Origin: Snodgrassella alvi
GTDB lineage: Bacteria > Pseudomonadota > Gammaproteobacteria > Burkholderiales > Neisseriaceae
DNA length: 47,027 nt
Assembly: GCF_002777425.1 (NCBI RefSeq)
Contig: NZ_MDVC01000088.1
Coordinates: 1-47,027, forward strand
Direction: 5' to 3'
The notes beneath the pieces are model-generated. The model made no database searches and was not told the DNA's origin. It saw nothing but the letters and a program-made list of their open reading frames with translations. Positions 23,647 to 35,050 of the stretch are shown piece after piece. The position numbers and the translations under genes were made by a program. How positions within the stretch are numbered: the first letter of the stretch is position 1; every line of letters starts with the position of its first letter.

Positions 23647-25554
23647 TTAATGAAGAGACAAGGTTTCCTGTTTCAGCTGGGTAATGAATGTCTCAATATC
23701 CATCTGACCCAAGTCTTCGCCGCCGCGTTTGCGTACGGCAACCTTGTTGTCCTGTTTTTCTTTCTCGCCTATAACCAGTTGGTAAGGTAGGCGTTGCGTA
23801 CTGTTATCTCGAATTTTGTATCCAATTTTCTCATTACGCAAGTCTAAATGCACACGAAAGCCTTCTGCGCTTAAACGAGTGGCAAGTTGCCGACAGTATT
23901 CGGCTTGTGCTTCGGTAATATTCATGATTACCATTTGTACCGGTGCCAGCCATAATGGGAATGCGCCGGCATGATGTTCAATCAGGATACCGATAAAGCG
24001 TTCAAGTGAACCCAGAATGGCACGGTGAAGCATTACCGGGCGGGCGCGGCCATTTTCTTCGGTTACATATTCGGCGCCCAGACGTTCTGGCAGCACGAAA
24101 TCCAGCTGGATGGTGCCGCATTGCCAAGAGCGGCCTAATGCATCTTTAATGTGGTATTCCACTTTGGGGCCATAGAAAGCACCTTCACCGGGCAATTCTT
24201 CCCAGGTAACACCACAGGCATTCAGGGCATCACGCAATCCCTGCTCGGCTTTGTCCCAGATTGCATCAGAGCCAGCACGTTTTTCCGGGCGCAGGGATAA
24301 TTTGACGGCTACGTCGTTAAATTCAAACTGACGATAAATACGCATTACCAGTTCGTTGAATGCTTTGGCTTCGCTGACAATCTGGTCTTCTGTACAGAAA
24401 ATGTGTGCATCATCCTGTGTAAAGCCACGTACACGCATCAGGCCATGCAGGGCACCGGAAGGTTCGTTGCGGTGGCAGGAACCAAATTCGGCCAGGCGCA
24501 ATGGTAAATCGCGATATGAACGCAGACCCTGATTAAAAATCTGGATATGGCCGGGGCAGTTCATAGGTTTAACGGCATAAACACGTTTTTCCGATTCGGT
24601 AATAAACATGTTTTCCTTGTAGTTATCCCAGTGACCGGATTTTTCCCATAGGCTGCGATCCATAATCATGGGTGTTTTGATTTCCTGATAGCCGGCGGCA
24701 GAAAGTTCGCGACGCAGATGCTGCTCAATAATCTGCCATAGTGACCAGCCTTTTGGATGCCAGAATACCATGCCCGGCGCTTCGTCCTGCAAGTGGAATA
24801 AATCCATTTGTTTGGCCAGTTTGCGGTGATCGCGTTTTTCTGCTTCTTCTATGCGCTGAATATAAGCGTTCAGGTCTTCCTTACTTGCCCATGCTGTTCC
24901 ATAGATGCGTTGCAGCTGTTCGTTTTTGGCATCTCCGCGCCAGTAGGCGCCGGAAAGTTTGGTTAGTTTGAAATTTTTCAGGAAGCGGGTGTTAGGAACA
25001 TGTGGACCCCGACACATGTCTACGTATTCCTGATGATAATAAAGACCCATTGCTTTTTCATCTGGCATGTCTTCAATCAGGCGCAGTTTGTAGTCTTCAT
25101 GGCGCTGTTTGAATACGCTGATGACTTCGTCACGCGGAGTAACTTTTTTGATTACATCATAATTTTGTGCAATCAGTTCTTTCATGCGTGCTTCGATAGC
25201 TGCGATGTCTTCGGGGGTAAAGGGGCGCTCGTACCAGATATCGTAATAAAAGCCATCCTCAATTACCGGCCCGATAACCATTTTGGCTTCAGGATATAGC
25301 TGCTTAACGGCATGACCGACCAAATGGGCGCAGGAGTGGCGAATGATTTCGACACCTTCTTTATCTTTTGCGGTAATGATGCTGACCTGTGCATCTTCTG
25401 TTACCTGATCACATGTATCTACCAGCTTGCCATTAATTTTCCCGGCAATGGCGGCTTTGGCCAAGCCTGCACCTATGGAAGCGGCAATGTCGGCTATGCT
25501 TAAAGGCGCTTCAAACTGACGGACAGAACCGTCTGGCAGGGTAATGTTTAACAT
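23647..25554 (-). CDS. thrS: Threonyl-tRNA synthetase
   Basis: A 635-residue class II synthetase. Domains in order are an N-terminal TGS domain ([20 protein letters not shown]), an editing domain with [16 protein letters not shown] (HxxxH zinc-like site) and later DMCRGPHV, and a catalytic core. The core shows [30 protein letters not shown] and [12 protein letters not shown]. The C-terminal anticodon-binding domain contains [19 protein letters not shown]. Length and order are standard. GGAG precedes the ATG by 5 nt. It is the first gene of the thrS-infC unit and diverges from tgt. Confidence 0.97.
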   Translation of the reverse strand: MLNITLPDGSVRQFEAPLSIADIAASIGAGLAKAAIAGKINGKLVDTCDQVTEDAQVSIITAKDKEGVEIIRHSCAHLVGHAVKQLYPEAKMVIGPVIEDGFYYDIWYERPFTPEDIAAIEARMKELIAQNYDVIKKVTPRDEVISVFKQRHEDYKLRLIEDMPDEKAMGLYYHQEYVDMCRGPHVPNTRFLKNFKLTKLSGAYWRGDAKNEQLQRIYGTAWASKEDLNAYIQRIEEAEKRDHRKLAKQMDLFHLQDEAPGMVFWHPKGWSLWQIIEQHLRRELSAAGYQEIKTPMIMDRSLWEKSGHWDNYKENMFITESEKRVYAVKPMNCPGHIQIFNQGLRSYRDLPLRLAEFGSCHRNEPSGALHGLMRVRGFTQDDAHIFCTEDQIVSEAKAFNELVMRIYRQFEFNDVAVKLSLRPEKRAGSDAIWDKAEQGLRDALNACGVTWEELPGEGAFYGPKVEYHIKDALGRSWQCGTIQLDFVLPERLGAEYVTEENGRARPVMLHRAILGSLERFIGILIEHHAGAFPLWLAPVQMVIMNITEAQAEYCRQLATRLSAEGFRVHLDLRNEKIGYKIRDNSTQRLPYQLVIGEKEKQDNKVAVRKRGGEDLGQMDIETFITQLKQETLSLH

Positions 25555-25790
25555 GCATACTCCACAAACAACAGACCAGGCTCGCTTGTTACAAGTGAGA
25601 AAATAAGATGGCTGCTTTTGATTATATTTATAAATTAAAGGGATAGATATAAAGCGATAGTTACTGGTGAACTTTCGCTTCGGGTAAGGAATTTATTTTA
25701 ACGATTTGGATTTTGCTTGGCAATGCTTGTCCGGCGAAATGTGGTGGTTTCGGCTATAATCGGGTATTCTGTCATAATTATTGTCATTAA

Positions 25791-26915
<1,125 letters not shown>

Positions 26916-27035
26916 TCAAATTTTTTGGTATTGGTGCTGCTTTTGTATTACCGATGAAGATGATGGGGTGCTGATGGGAGGTAATGTGCTGTCAGCAATT
27001 TCTTTGGATATTGTTGAGTATAGTGGAGAAATAGT

Positions 27036-28418
27036 ATGGGAGAGAAAGTTTGGTCAGGCCGTTTTCATGAACCGGTAAGTGAGCTGGTGAAGCAATATAC
27101 GGCATCAATAACATTTGACCAGCGTTTGGCTCAATGTGATATTCAGGGCTCGCTGGCACATGCGCAGATGCTGCAACAGGCTGGTGTGTTGAGTGCGGAG
27201 GATTTGTCTGCAATTAAAGCTGGTATGCAGGAAATTTTGCAGGAAATAGCTGCCGGAAAAGTTGAATGGTCGGTTGATCTGGAAGATGTTCATATGAACG
27301 TGGAACATCTGCTGACCCAGAAGGTAGGCGATGCTGGTAAGCGGTTGCACACGGGGCGTAGCCGTAATGATCAAGTGGCTACCGATATTCGGCTGTGGCT
27401 GCGTGAAGAAATTGATCACATTGTGGCACTAATCAAGGATTTGCAGTCTGCGCTGGTTGATTTGGCTGATAAAAATGCAGAAGTGGTGATGCCAGGTTTT
27501 ACGCATATGCAGGTAGCACAGCCTGTTAGTTTTGGCCACCATATGCTGGCTTATGTTGAGATGCTGGGTCGTGACAGTGAACGGATGCTTGATTGTCGCC
27601 ATCGGGTTAACCGGATGCCATTAGGAGCTGCTGCACTTGCCGGCACTACGTTTCCGATAAAGCGTGAAGTCACTGCGCAATTGCTCGGTTTTGAAGCAGT
27701 TTGCCAGAACTCTCTGGATGCGGTATCTGACCGTGATTTTGCTATTGAATTTACTGCTGCTGCGTCGATTCTGATGATGCATCTGTCACGCCTGAGTGAA
27801 GAGTTGATTTACTGGATGAGTCCGCGCTTTGGTTTTATTGATATTGCAGACCGTTTCTGTACTGGTTCCAGCATTATGCCGCAGAAGAAAAACCCGGATG
27901 TGCCGGAACTGGTACGTGGTAAAAGTGCCCGTGTAGTAGGCCATCTGATGGGATTGATTACTTTGATGAAATCACAGCCGCTGGCTTATAACAAAGATAA
28001 TCAGGAAGACAAGGAGCCGCTTTTTGATACGGTAGATACTCTGGTAGATACTTTGCGTATTTATGCGGATATGATGCGTGGTGTTAGTGTGAAGCCTGAG
28101 AATATGCGTGCTGCTGTGTTACAGGGTTTTGCGACAGCAACTGATTTGGCTGATTATCTGGTTAAAAAAGGTTTACCGTTTCGCGATAGTCATGAGGTAG
28201 TTGCACGTGCGGTGCGACTGGCGGAAGAGCAGCAGCAGGAATTAAGTGAGTTACCATTGAATGTGCTGCAATCATTTTCCAGCCTGATAGATGAGGATGT
28301 TTATCAGGTGCTTTCTCCTGAAGGCAGTCTTAATGCGCGTAATCATGTTGGTGGTACAGCGCCAGCGCAGGTACGTGTGCAGGTGGCACGCTGGCGTGAG
28401 TATTTACAAACTGTTTAA
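27036..28418 (+). CDS. argH: Argininosuccinate lyase
   Basis: A 460-residue cytosolic homotetramer of the fumarase/aspartase superfamily that splits argininosuccinate into arginine and fumarate. It begins [20 protein letters not shown]. It includes [52 protein letters not shown] and the superfamily signature [20 protein letters not shown]. The catalytic Ser/His regions are intact and the length is typical. It is 120 bp downstream of tgt and ends in a strong terminator, so it may be a single gene or a tgt-argH unit. Confidence 0.96.
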   Translation: MGEKVWSGRFHEPVSELVKQYTASITFDQRLAQCDIQGSLAHAQMLQQAGVLSAEDLSAIKAGMQEILQEIAAGKVEWSVDLEDVHMNVEHLLTQKVGDAGKRLHTGRSRNDQVATDIRLWLREEIDHIVALIKDLQSALVDLADKNAEVVMPGFTHMQVAQPVSFGHHMLAYVEMLGRDSERMLDCRHRVNRMPLGAAALAGTTFPIKREVTAQLLGFEAVCQNSLDAVSDRDFAIEFTAAASILMMHLSRLSEELIYWMSPRFGFIDIADRFCTGSSIMPQKKNPDVPELVRGKSARVVGHLMGLITLMKSQPLAYNKDNQEDKEPLFDTVDTLVDTLRIYADMMRGVSVKPENMRAAVLQGFATATDLADYLVKKGLPFRDSHEVVARAVRLAEEQQQELSELPLNVLQSFSSLIDEDVYQVLSPEGSLNARNHVGGTAPAQVRVQVARWREYLQTV

Positions 28419-28437
28419 ATTTTATTAGCTAATTTAT

Positions 28438-28470
28438 AAATCAGGCAGATAAATTTCTGCCTGATTTTTT
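28438..28470 (+). terminator. Intrinsic terminator of argH
   Basis: Arms AAATCAGGCAGA (28438-28449) and TCTGCCTGATTT (28456-28467), a 6-nt loop and a T6 run follow the argH stop by about 20 bp. Confidence 0.92.
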
Positions 28471-28964
28471 ATTTTCTTTGAAGCTCTTTGACAAAGTTTG
28501 CTTTAGCCAAGTATTTATCTTTAAAGAATATTATAAAATATTTGTTTTATTATCAGCACAATTTCTATTCGATTAATTTTATCATTAAGGTAAGAAGAAG
28601 TCGCATCCTGAGGGGTAGTGTCAGAATATTTTTAGATGGTTATCCTGCCTGTGCGCAGGTAATGCTTCAGGATTGTATGATTAAGCTAAAGATTATTGTT
28701 TTTTGAAAATAGTTTGCGTTTACTGATTTATTTGGAAAATATAAGCACTTTATAACAGACTAGAAAACTATTTCCGACATGTTGTTAATTAATGTTATTA
28801 ATTTTTTATAATATTTCATCAATACTAAATGCTGTTTTAGTATTTTTACAACAAATGCAATTTATGTAAAGCAAAATGATGCAGAATATCTGGTTATTTG
28901 TGCTTGATTCATTTACAATTATTAACTTAATTTTATTTTTGTCTTTATTTTTAAAAGGGCTGTT
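28471..28964. other. AT-rich gene-free region upstream of the lipoprotein gene
   Basis: About 490 bp without a convincing gene. A 72-codon frame at 28488-28706 has no ribosome-binding site or recognisable composition. The segment 28642-28674 folds into nested short hairpins (ATCCTG...CAGGAT around CCTG...CAGG), and a T6 run lies at 28697-28702. The rest is A/T-rich and probably holds the lipoprotein promoter. Confidence 0.5.
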
Positions 28965-30137
28965 ATGAGATTGCAGATTACAAAAATGATTTTGGCACTG
29001 GCTGTTGCCGGGCTGGTGTCAGCATGTGGAAACAAGATAGAGGAATCACCTGACAAGATGGTACGTTCTGGTATGCAGCGCATGATGAAAGAAGATAATC
29101 AGTTTAATTTCAGTGGTAGTTATAGACTGGAAATGGGTAATCGGGCAGGCGCAAGCACTGCGGATAAAAATTCAGAAGCAATTACAGTACAGTCAAGTGA
29201 TTCTTCCGAAGAGTTTTTAGAAGCTGAACCAGATTATTATAAACAGCAAATGGAATCAGTTAACAGGATGATGGGGCTGATTAGCAAATCATTCTCAATA
29301 CCATTTACTGGTGCAGTGGATATGCGAAAAGGGCGTATGGAAGTGATTCCAGAGTTCCGCTATGAAGGAAAAAATGCATTGATTTCTTATAAATTTCCTG
29401 TTTATGTGGACTTCAATAATTTGTCTGTATACATGGATGCTTCTGCTATCACTAATGTATCAGATGTTATGAATGAACAATCCAATCCTCAATTGGTAAT
29501 CGGTGACAGATACGTGCAACTGGCTGTGCCGCAAGACAGAGTACAGCATTTGCCTATTGCTGATTTGTTGAAAAGTATACCTAAATCTGTAGATGATGGT
29601 TATGCTGTAATTAAATCTAGTGAATTTAGTAAAGTAAGTGTAGACGAATTCGGAAAAGAGCTGGAGGCTAAACATCAGGTTAAACTGAATTCGTCTTATG
29701 CTGAAAGCCTAAAATATAATGCTGCCATGCTGCAAAGTCTTTCTCAAGCTTTGAAACAGGCTGCTTCCAAAGCTGGTTCGGATAGTAAATATCAGCCTCA
29801 GGACTATGCAGTATTACAAAAAATCATTGATGCATTGGCGTCAATCTATTCAGATGATAATGATGGTGCATTGGCAGGTACACCAATTGGTAGTTATATG
29901 GCGCAATTTAAGAATAAATCTATTCCAATTGTAAGCAATTTCTATTTTGACGCTAAAGGTCGAATTATAGGAGTACGCTATCAATGTGAGGTGCCGCTGG
30001 ATGATATTAAAGAGCTTAAAGGTCCGATGAAAATAGATTATAAATTCCAACTGGAATATACTGGAAACCCGAAATTTACCATGCAGCCTACGCCGCAGAA
30101 TTCGGTTAATATTGGATCTCGACTGCGTTTATATTAA
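28965..30137 (+). CDS. Uncharacterised lipoprotein
   Basis: A 390-residue predicted lipoprotein. The signal peptide (MRLQITKMILALAVAGLVSAC) ends in an LVSAC lipobox, so the mature protein starts at Cys21 and should be lipid-anchored. The +2 Gly suggests sorting to the outer membrane rather than retention. The rest is soluble and polar, with an N-terminal SGSY..E segment. A middle region (TGAVDMRKGRMEVIPEFRYEG) and a C-terminal beta-rich part (FYFDAKGRIIGVRYQCEV, DYKFQLEYTGNP) suggest paired beta-sheet domains like substrate-binding or LolB-like folds. I do not recognise the family. AAAGGG precedes the ATG. It is monocistronic with a good terminator. Confidence 0.8.
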   Translation: MRLQITKMILALAVAGLVSACGNKIEESPDKMVRSGMQRMMKEDNQFNFSGSYRLEMGNRAGASTADKNSEAITVQSSDSSEEFLEAEPDYYKQQMESVNRMMGLISKSFSIPFTGAVDMRKGRMEVIPEFRYEGKNALISYKFPVYVDFNNLSVYMDASAITNVSDVMNEQSNPQLVIGDRYVQLAVPQDRVQHLPIADLLKSIPKSVDDGYAVIKSSEFSKVSVDEFGKELEAKHQVKLNSSYAESLKYNAAMLQSLSQALKQAASKAGSDSKYQPQDYAVLQKIIDALASIYSDDNDGALAGTPIGSYMAQFKNKSIPIVSNFYFDAKGRIIGVRYQCEVPLDDIKELKGPMKIDYKFQLEYTGNPKFTMQPTPQNSVNIGSRLRLY

Positions 30138-30178
30138 CAATTAAATAATCTGAATTATTTGATTTAATTAATTTTCAG

Positions 30179-30206
30179 GCCAGTATGCTTTGCATGCTGG
30201 CTTTTT
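30179..30206 (+). terminator. Intrinsic terminator of the lipoprotein gene
   Basis: Stem GCCAGTATGC / GCATGCTGGC with one G-U pair, a 3-nt loop and a T5 run, about 40 bp after the stop codon. Confidence 0.88.
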
Positions 30207-30546
30207 CATATTGTGAAATCATTTATTTTTATGTGCAGTTTGAGTATTGAGATTGGGATGGCTACATAAGATAGCTGAATATATGGCTGCTATTGTTCTT
30301 GTGTTATTAAATTGTTCAATACTAATATATAAATTAATATCGATAAGCTGATAATTGGCCAGATAAAGTACGGTATGGCACAAGCAAACTTTGTATCGCA
30401 GAATGGTGGCTTACTGCTATGTGATTGTTAATGCTGGTGTATTGTAACTATAGGCGTCAATTGCCTATGTATTTTGTTTCAGTAGGACAATTTAAACTAT
30501 TATTCTGATAAGTTTGCTTATTTTATATTGTGTTTTGATTTGTATT
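30207..30546. other. Gene-free AT-rich region between the lipoprotein gene and xerD
   Basis: About 340 bp between two convergent genes. The only structure I see is a short hairpin ATAGGC/GCCTAT at 30450-30468, which may weakly terminate xerD. No RNA gene or ORF is supported. Confidence 0.5.
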
Positions 30547-31446
30547 TTATCCGCGCGGATGATGCTGTTGTACTAGTTGTTTCAGACGTTCATTGGCTAC
30601 ATGGGTATAGATTTGGGTGGTACCTATATCGGCATGCCCCAGTAATAGCTGAACTACGCGCAGATCAGCACCATGGTTAACCAGATGAGTGGCAAATGCA
30701 TGGCGCAGGCCGTGGGGGCTAAGGTGATGAATACCTGCCGAACTGGCATATTTAGTGACAATCATCCATGCCAATTGGCGACTAATGGCGGTTTTTTTCT
30801 GGCTGACAAATACAGCATCACATGCTCTTCCTTTGAGTAAAGCAGGGCGAGCATGAGTAAAGTAATTTTGTAGCCAGTCTGTGGCTTCTTCACCTAGTGG
30901 TACCATACGCTGCTTGTTTCCTTTACCGATGGTACTAAGCAAACCACTCTGTAAATCAATTTCGTTAATGTGCAAATTAACAGCTTCGCTGACGCGTAAG
31001 CCGGTAGCGTACATTAGTTCCAGTAAGGCCTTATCGCGCAGACCATGTGGTGTTTCGGTATCTGGAGCAGCTAGAAGAGCATCTATTTGGCTTTCGGAAA
31101 TGATATCAGGCAGATGCTGGCCTTTTTTGGGCATTTGTAGCTGCTCGGTAGGTAAATCCTGACGCCGGTTGTATTCCTGCATCCAGCTAAACAGACGTTT
31201 ACATGCTGACAGTGCTCGTGCCTGTGATGATGGTTTTTCACTATCGATAAATATTGCATCAGCCAGTGACAAAGCATCTACGTTGAACCAGTTCAGATGC
31301 AGAGGCTGTAAGCGGCGTGCAATTTTGCTCAGGTCGCGCCGGTAGCTTTCTAGTGTGTTAAATGCCAGTTGTTCGCTTAGCCATAAGTGCTCAAGCAGTG
31401 ATTCAATTGGTTCGAGCAGCTCTGGTGGTAAGGGTTCGTTTACCAT
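30547..31446 (-). CDS. xerD: Site-specific tyrosine recombinase XerD
   Basis: A 299-residue recombinase that with XerC resolves chromosome dimers at dif. The N-terminal SAM-like domain includes LLEHLWLSEQLAFNTLESYRRDL. Catalytic residues are visible: Arg in YATGLRVSEAVNL, Lys in GKGNKQRMVPLGE, HGLRHAFATHL, and His/Tyr in LLGHADIGTTQIYTHV. The residue pattern and length match XerD better than XerC. Its ATG overlaps the stop of the upstream ogt gene by 7 nt, so it is the last gene of a coupled ogt-xerD unit. Confidence 0.93.
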   Translation of the reverse strand: MVNEPLPPELLEPIESLLEHLWLSEQLAFNTLESYRRDLSKIARRLQPLHLNWFNVDALSLADAIFIDSEKPSSQARALSACKRLFSWMQEYNRRQDLPTEQLQMPKKGQHLPDIISESQIDALLAAPDTETPHGLRDKALLELMYATGLRVSEAVNLHINEIDLQSGLLSTIGKGNKQRMVPLGEEATDWLQNYFTHARPALLKGRACDAVFVSQKKTAISRQLAWMIVTKYASSAGIHHLSPHGLRHAFATHLVNHGADLRVVQLLLGHADIGTTQIYTHVANERLKQLVQQHHPRG

Positions 31447-31898
31447 GTTGCTCCCTCATGGGCGAGTAACCAGCGTTTAATATTGAGTTCGAAAGGATTA
31501 TTACTCAGGCTAAACCCGCCCAGACCATTGGCGGATACAACCCGATGGCAGGGGATAATAATTGGCAGGGGATTTTTGCCACAGGCCTGTCCAACTGCTC
31601 TGGCTGCGCTGCCCAGTATACGGGCAATATCGCCGTAGGTGGCTACCTGCCCATAGGGAATACTGGCAATTGCCTGCCATACTCGCTGCTGAAATACAGT
31701 GCCAGCAGATGAGGGAGGATAGTTAAATGTTTGCAGTTTGCCAGAGAAATAGGCATCAAGCTGTTGAGCCCAGTATCCTGTCAGCCCAGGCAGGGTTGCT
31801 GACATGGCTGTTTGCCAGTGGATTGCCTGTAGTTGCTGCTGCTGATTAAAATCCAGTATTAATGAGCAGCAGGGCGCGCGATAGGAATAGCTAGGCAT
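31440..31898 (-). CDS. ogt: Methylated-DNA-protein-cysteine methyltransferase
   Basis: A 152-residue suicide repair protein that takes alkyl groups from O6-alkylguanine. The C-terminal half has the helix-turn-helix region (FQQRVWQAIASIPYGQVATYGDIAR), a GSAARAVGQACGKNPLPIIIPCHRVV motif split around the active Cys in PCHRVV, and GLGGFSLSN. There is no Ada regulatory domain, so it is the Ogt type. It overlaps bcp upstream by 8 nt and xerD downstream by 7 nt, indicating translational coupling of the three genes. Confidence 0.92.
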   Translation of the reverse strand: MPSYSYRAPCCSLILDFNQQQQLQAIHWQTAMSATLPGLTGYWAQQLDAYFSGKLQTFNYPPSSAGTVFQQRVWQAIASIPYGQVATYGDIARILGSAARAVGQACGKNPLPIIIPCHRVVSANGLGGFSLSNNPFELNIKRWLLAHEGATW

Positions 31899-32337
31899 GT
31901 TGTTGTAGGGTATCTAAAACGGTTTGGGCGTGGCCGGCGGCTTTAACTTTGCGCCATTCATGAACAATATTGCCATCCTGATTCAGGATAAATGTGCTTC
32001 TTTCAATACCAAATACTTTTTTGCCATACATGTTTTTTTCTTTGAGTACGTCAAACTGGCGGCATACTGCTTTTTCACAATCTGACAACAGGGTGATGTT
32101 GAGTCCGTATTTGCAGATGAAATTGTGATGGCTTTTTTCTGTATCGCGGGAAATGCCGATAACGTTATAACCTAGCTGCTTGAATTGTGGTAGGAGTGTA
32201 CTGAATTCCTGTGCCTCGGTGGTGCAACCGGGGGTATTGTCTTTCGGATAAAAATAAACCACGGCTGGCAGGTGTTCGATAATGTTGAAGTTGTTGCCTT
32301 CTGCATTGGGCAAGCTAAACAGCATGGGTTTTGACAT
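31891..32337 (-). CDS. bcp: BCP/PrxQ-type thiol peroxidase
   Basis: A 148-residue thioredoxin-dependent peroxiredoxin that reduces H2O2 and organic peroxides in the cytosol. The peroxidatic Cys38 lies in YPKDNTPGCTTEAQEF. The position of the E. coli-type resolving Cys (five residues later) is Gln43. Other cysteines are Cys75 (NFICKYGL), Cys87 and Cys92 (LLSDCEKAVCRQF). Cys75 matches the alternative helix-3 resolving position known in other PrxQ proteins, so an atypical two-Cys mechanism through Cys75 is likely (inference). The gene overlaps ogt and is 36 bp after a cupin gene. Confidence 0.92.
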   Translation of the reverse strand: MSKPMLFSLPNAEGNNFNIIEHLPAVVYFYPKDNTPGCTTEAQEFSTLLPQFKQLGYNVIGISRDTEKSHHNFICKYGLNITLLSDCEKAVCRQFDVLKEKNMYGKKVFGIERSTFILNQDGNIVHEWRKVKAAGHAQTVLDTLQQHA

Positions 32338-32373
32338 TGTATATTTTCCTTTGTAAATATTTTGTTACTGAAG

Positions 32374-32757
32374 TTAGTTGCGGATAAAGGCAGTAATCAG
32401 GGGATCGTTGCCAATCAGGCGACTACAGTGTCCATGAATGTGTGGATTAAAGGTGGCACCTGCGGGCAGGGTATCGGCAGAATAAAAATGTTCACCGGGG
32501 CCAAAACGACGGGTGGTGCCATCACGCAGGCCGATTTCCATGATTCCCTGTAACACAAACAGCCATTGCGGCTTGCCGGTACAGTGAAAATCACTTTCAA
32601 AACCAACCGGGCTGTGACGTAATTGTAAACCTTCTGCATTTAACCACGGTGATAATTGGCTTTTTTCATTGCCTTCGGTTAATTCGATTTTTTCTTCTTT
32701 GAAGCGGGCATAGCCATCGCTATCGGTATATAAAATAACTTTAGTAAATGTTGTCAT
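32374..32757 (-). CDS. Cupin-domain protein
   Basis: A 127-residue single-domain cupin. The core reads FHCTGKPQWLFVLQGIMEIGL, then RDGTTRRFGPGEHFYSAD, LPAGATFNPHIHGHCSRLI. The PxW.FVLxG, FGPGE and HGH.S elements give a small beta-barrel with possible metal ligands (His in FHCT, HIHGH). The substrate is not predictable; similar small cupins are often of unknown function. The gene is upstream of bcp on the same strand and follows the MFS terminator, so it likely begins the cupin-bcp-ogt-xerD unit. Confidence 0.82.
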   Translation of the reverse strand: MTTFTKVILYTDSDGYARFKEEKIELTEGNEKSQLSPWLNAEGLQLRHSPVGFESDFHCTGKPQWLFVLQGIMEIGLRDGTTRRFGPGEHFYSADTLPAGATFNPHIHGHCSRLIGNDPLITAFIRN

Positions 32758-32780
32758 GGTTTTATCTGATGTGTTGATGG

Positions 32781-32817
32781 TAAAAATCAGTGCAGGGTAT
32801 GGTAACTCTGCACTGAT
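32781..32817 (-). terminator. Terminator after the MFS transporter
   Basis: Arms ATCAGTGCAG (32786-32795) and CTGCACTGAT (32808-32817) with a 12-nt loop, followed on the minus strand by TTTTT. It separates ttcA-MFS from the cupin gene. Confidence 0.85.
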
Positions 32818-32828
32818 GAGTCAATTAA

Positions 32829-34067
32829 TCAGCCGATAACGCCAAGGTTGTCATCTTTGGATGGGGTTGCGTTATGCCGGGGTAGTAGCCATAAGGTTGC
32901 AATGATGTCTAAGAGGTAGATAGACGCCAGCAGACACAAGGCTGCATAGAATGACCATTCTTTAACGAGAAAACCGATAACCAGTGGCCCGAAACCACCT
33001 ACACCTCGGCCAAGATTGAATAGTACATTCTGGGCAGTGGCCCGGACATGTGGTGGAAAATTATCAGAAATCAGTGCACCATAGCCGCCAATCATGCCGT
33101 TTACAAATAGCCCCATAATGGCACCGCAGATCAGTAATGCGGTTGGATCCTGTAACTGGGCATATTGTGCCACCATGATGAAGGAACCAATCTGGTAAAT
33201 CAGGAAGATTTTCCAGCGGGCAAAGTGATCGGCCAGGAAACCAAACAGCCAGATACCGATAATCATGCCGATTACGGTGACCGCTGTCCAGTTACCGGAA
33301 GCGGTAAGGCTAAAACCCAGTTTATTAGCCAGATAACTGGGCATCCAGATCATTAATCCGTAGTAACCAAAGTTTTGTACCGCACACAGGATAAAAATAC
33401 CCAGACTGATTTTGGCTGTCTGCCGATCTTTAACCAGTAAGCTCAGGCGTGCTGAAAATGACAGCTCGCCTTGGGCTTTGTGTTCGCGGGTAAACTGTTC
33501 TGGTTCGCTGGTATCATGACGAATAAAGTAAGACGCCACAGCTGGGAATAATCCCACGAGAAACATGCCGCGCCAGCCGATAATATTGAGCAGGAATGGG
33601 GTGATAAAAGCCGCTGCCAGTACACCCAACTGCCAGCCAATGCCGACAAAAGCTGAGGCACGGTTGCGTTTTGCAGCAGGCCATACTTCAGCAATCATGG
33701 CCATGCCGATACCAAACTCACCACCTAAACCCATGCCAGCCAATGCACGGTAAATCAGCAGGTCGTAATAACCCTGCGCAATGGCACACAGGCCGGTAAA
33801 TACGGCAAACATAAGAATGGTGAGCGATAACATACGTACCCGGCCAAAACGGTCGCTCAGATGGCCAAACACGATACCACCGATAACGGAGCCGATTAGG
33901 GTCCATGTTACCAGTGAACCAGCCTGTGAGGTGTTCAGTCCGAGGTCGTTACTGATAGCACTGAGCATAAAGCCGAGTATCAGTAAGTCAAAACCATCCA
34001 TAGCGTAGCCGCTGATTGCGGCTACCATGGCTTTTGCGGGAGTTAATTTTTTTCTTGGTTGATTCAT
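32829..34067 (-). CDS. MFS transporter of the aromatic acid/sialate-carboxylate symporter type
   Basis: A 412-residue inner-membrane protein with the MFS pattern of about 12 hydrophobic segments. TM1 contains GYAMDGFDLLILGFML, with the Asp typical of the AAHS/SHS groups. The loop 2-3 motif is GHLSDRFGRVRM, and GMGLGGEFGIGMAMIAEVWP follows in TM4-5. The second half has GFLADHFARWK and an ATAQNVLFNLGRGVGGFGP segment. These features suggest proton symport of a small organic acid; the exact substrate is unknown. It starts 7 bp after the ttcA stop, so the two are co-transcribed. Confidence 0.82.
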   Translation of the reverse strand: MNQPRKKLTPAKAMVAAISGYAMDGFDLLILGFMLSAISNDLGLNTSQAGSLVTWTLIGSVIGGIVFGHLSDRFGRVRMLSLTILMFAVFTGLCAIAQGYYDLLIYRALAGMGLGGEFGIGMAMIAEVWPAAKRNRASAFVGIGWQLGVLAAAFITPFLLNIIGWRGMFLVGLFPAVASYFIRHDTSEPEQFTREHKAQGELSFSARLSLLVKDRQTAKISLGIFILCAVQNFGYYGLMIWMPSYLANKLGFSLTASGNWTAVTVIGMIIGIWLFGFLADHFARWKIFLIYQIGSFIMVAQYAQLQDPTALLICGAIMGLFVNGMIGGYGALISDNFPPHVRATAQNVLFNLGRGVGGFGPLVIGFLVKEWSFYAALCLLASIYLLDIIATLWLLPRHNATPSKDDNLGVIG

Positions 34068-34074
34068 AGTGGGC

Positions 34075-35007
34075 TTATTGTCGGGAATCTAAAATGTTAA
34101 TAATGGGTTTGCCTGTTTGTACAGATTGAGTAATTTCACCAGTCTGTACTAACGTTGTCGTGGAAGAAAAATTTTCGCGGTCAAAAGCAATATCGCCACC
34201 ATGTGGCAGTTTCTGCCCCTGTTGCAGGCCGGTGAAGTTGAATAATCTATAGTCTGCCAAATGTGAAGGTACTACATTTTGCAGGGCTGAAAACATGGAT
34301 TCAATGCGACCAGGAAACTGCTTATCCCATTGTTGCAGCATGTCTTTAATTACCTGTCGTTGCAAATTGGGCTGCGAACCACACAGGTTGCATGGAATAA
34401 TTGGAAATTCCTGCATTTGTGCATAGCGAATCAGGTCTTTTTCCTTAACGTAGGCTAATGGTCTGATAATGATGTGTTCACCATTGTCAGATAACAGTTT
34501 TGGCGGCATGGCTTTGAGTTTGCCACCGTAGAACATATTCAGAAACAGGGTTTCCAGAATATCATCGCGATGATGACCCAAAGCTATTTTGGTGCAGCCA
34601 TTTTCTTTGGCCACGCGATACAGAATGCCACGGCGCAAGCGACTGCACAGGCCACAGGTGGTTTTACCTTCATCTATAACCCGTTTGACTACGCTATAGG
34701 TATCTTCTTCGATGATTTGAAAAGGTACGCCCAGACTACGCAGATAGTCGGGTAAGATATGAGCCGGAAAGCCGGGTTGTTTCTGATCAAGATTAACGGC
34801 CAGAATTTCAAATTGTACTGGAGCGGATTTCTGTAGTCTGAGCAGAATGTCCAGTAATGCATAGCTATCTTTGCCGCCAGAGAGGCAAACCATGATTTTG
34901 TCGCCCTCTGCAATCATCTGGAAGTCATTAATGGCAGCACCAACCTGATGACGGAGTCGTTTGACTAGCTTGTTGTTTTCGTATTCACGTTTGGGTGTAT
35001 GAGACAT
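34075..35007 (-). CDS. ttcA: tRNA 2-thiocytidine(32) synthetase
   Basis: A 310-residue ATP-PP-loop enzyme that makes 2-thiocytidine at tRNA position 32 with an iron-sulfur cluster. The PP-loop is [16 protein letters not shown]. The cluster cysteines are in [15 protein letters not shown] and [15 protein letters not shown], and [19 protein letters not shown] is the family core. Length is normal. It is preceded by the lysC terminator and followed after 7 bp by the MFS gene. Confidence 0.95.
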   Translation of the reverse strand: MSHTPKREYENNKLVKRLRHQVGAAINDFQMIAEGDKIMVCLSGGKDSYALLDILLRLQKSAPVQFEILAVNLDQKQPGFPAHILPDYLRSLGVPFQIIEEDTYSVVKRVIDEGKTTCGLCSRLRRGILYRVAKENGCTKIALGHHRDDILETLFLNMFYGGKLKAMPPKLLSDNGEHIIIRPLAYVKEKDLIRYAQMQEFPIIPCNLCGSQPNLQRQVIKDMLQQWDKQFPGRIESMFSALQNVVPSHLADYRLFNFTGLQQGQKLPHGGDIAFDRENFSSTTTLVQTGEITQSVQTGKPIINILDSRQ

Positions 35008-35050
35008 GGATGCAGCACTAATTTAAGCAAATAGCTGCCATTGTACAATA

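Noticed and set aside
28488-28706. 72-codon open frame
   Set aside because: No ribosome-binding site, low-complexity AT-rich composition and no family resemblance.
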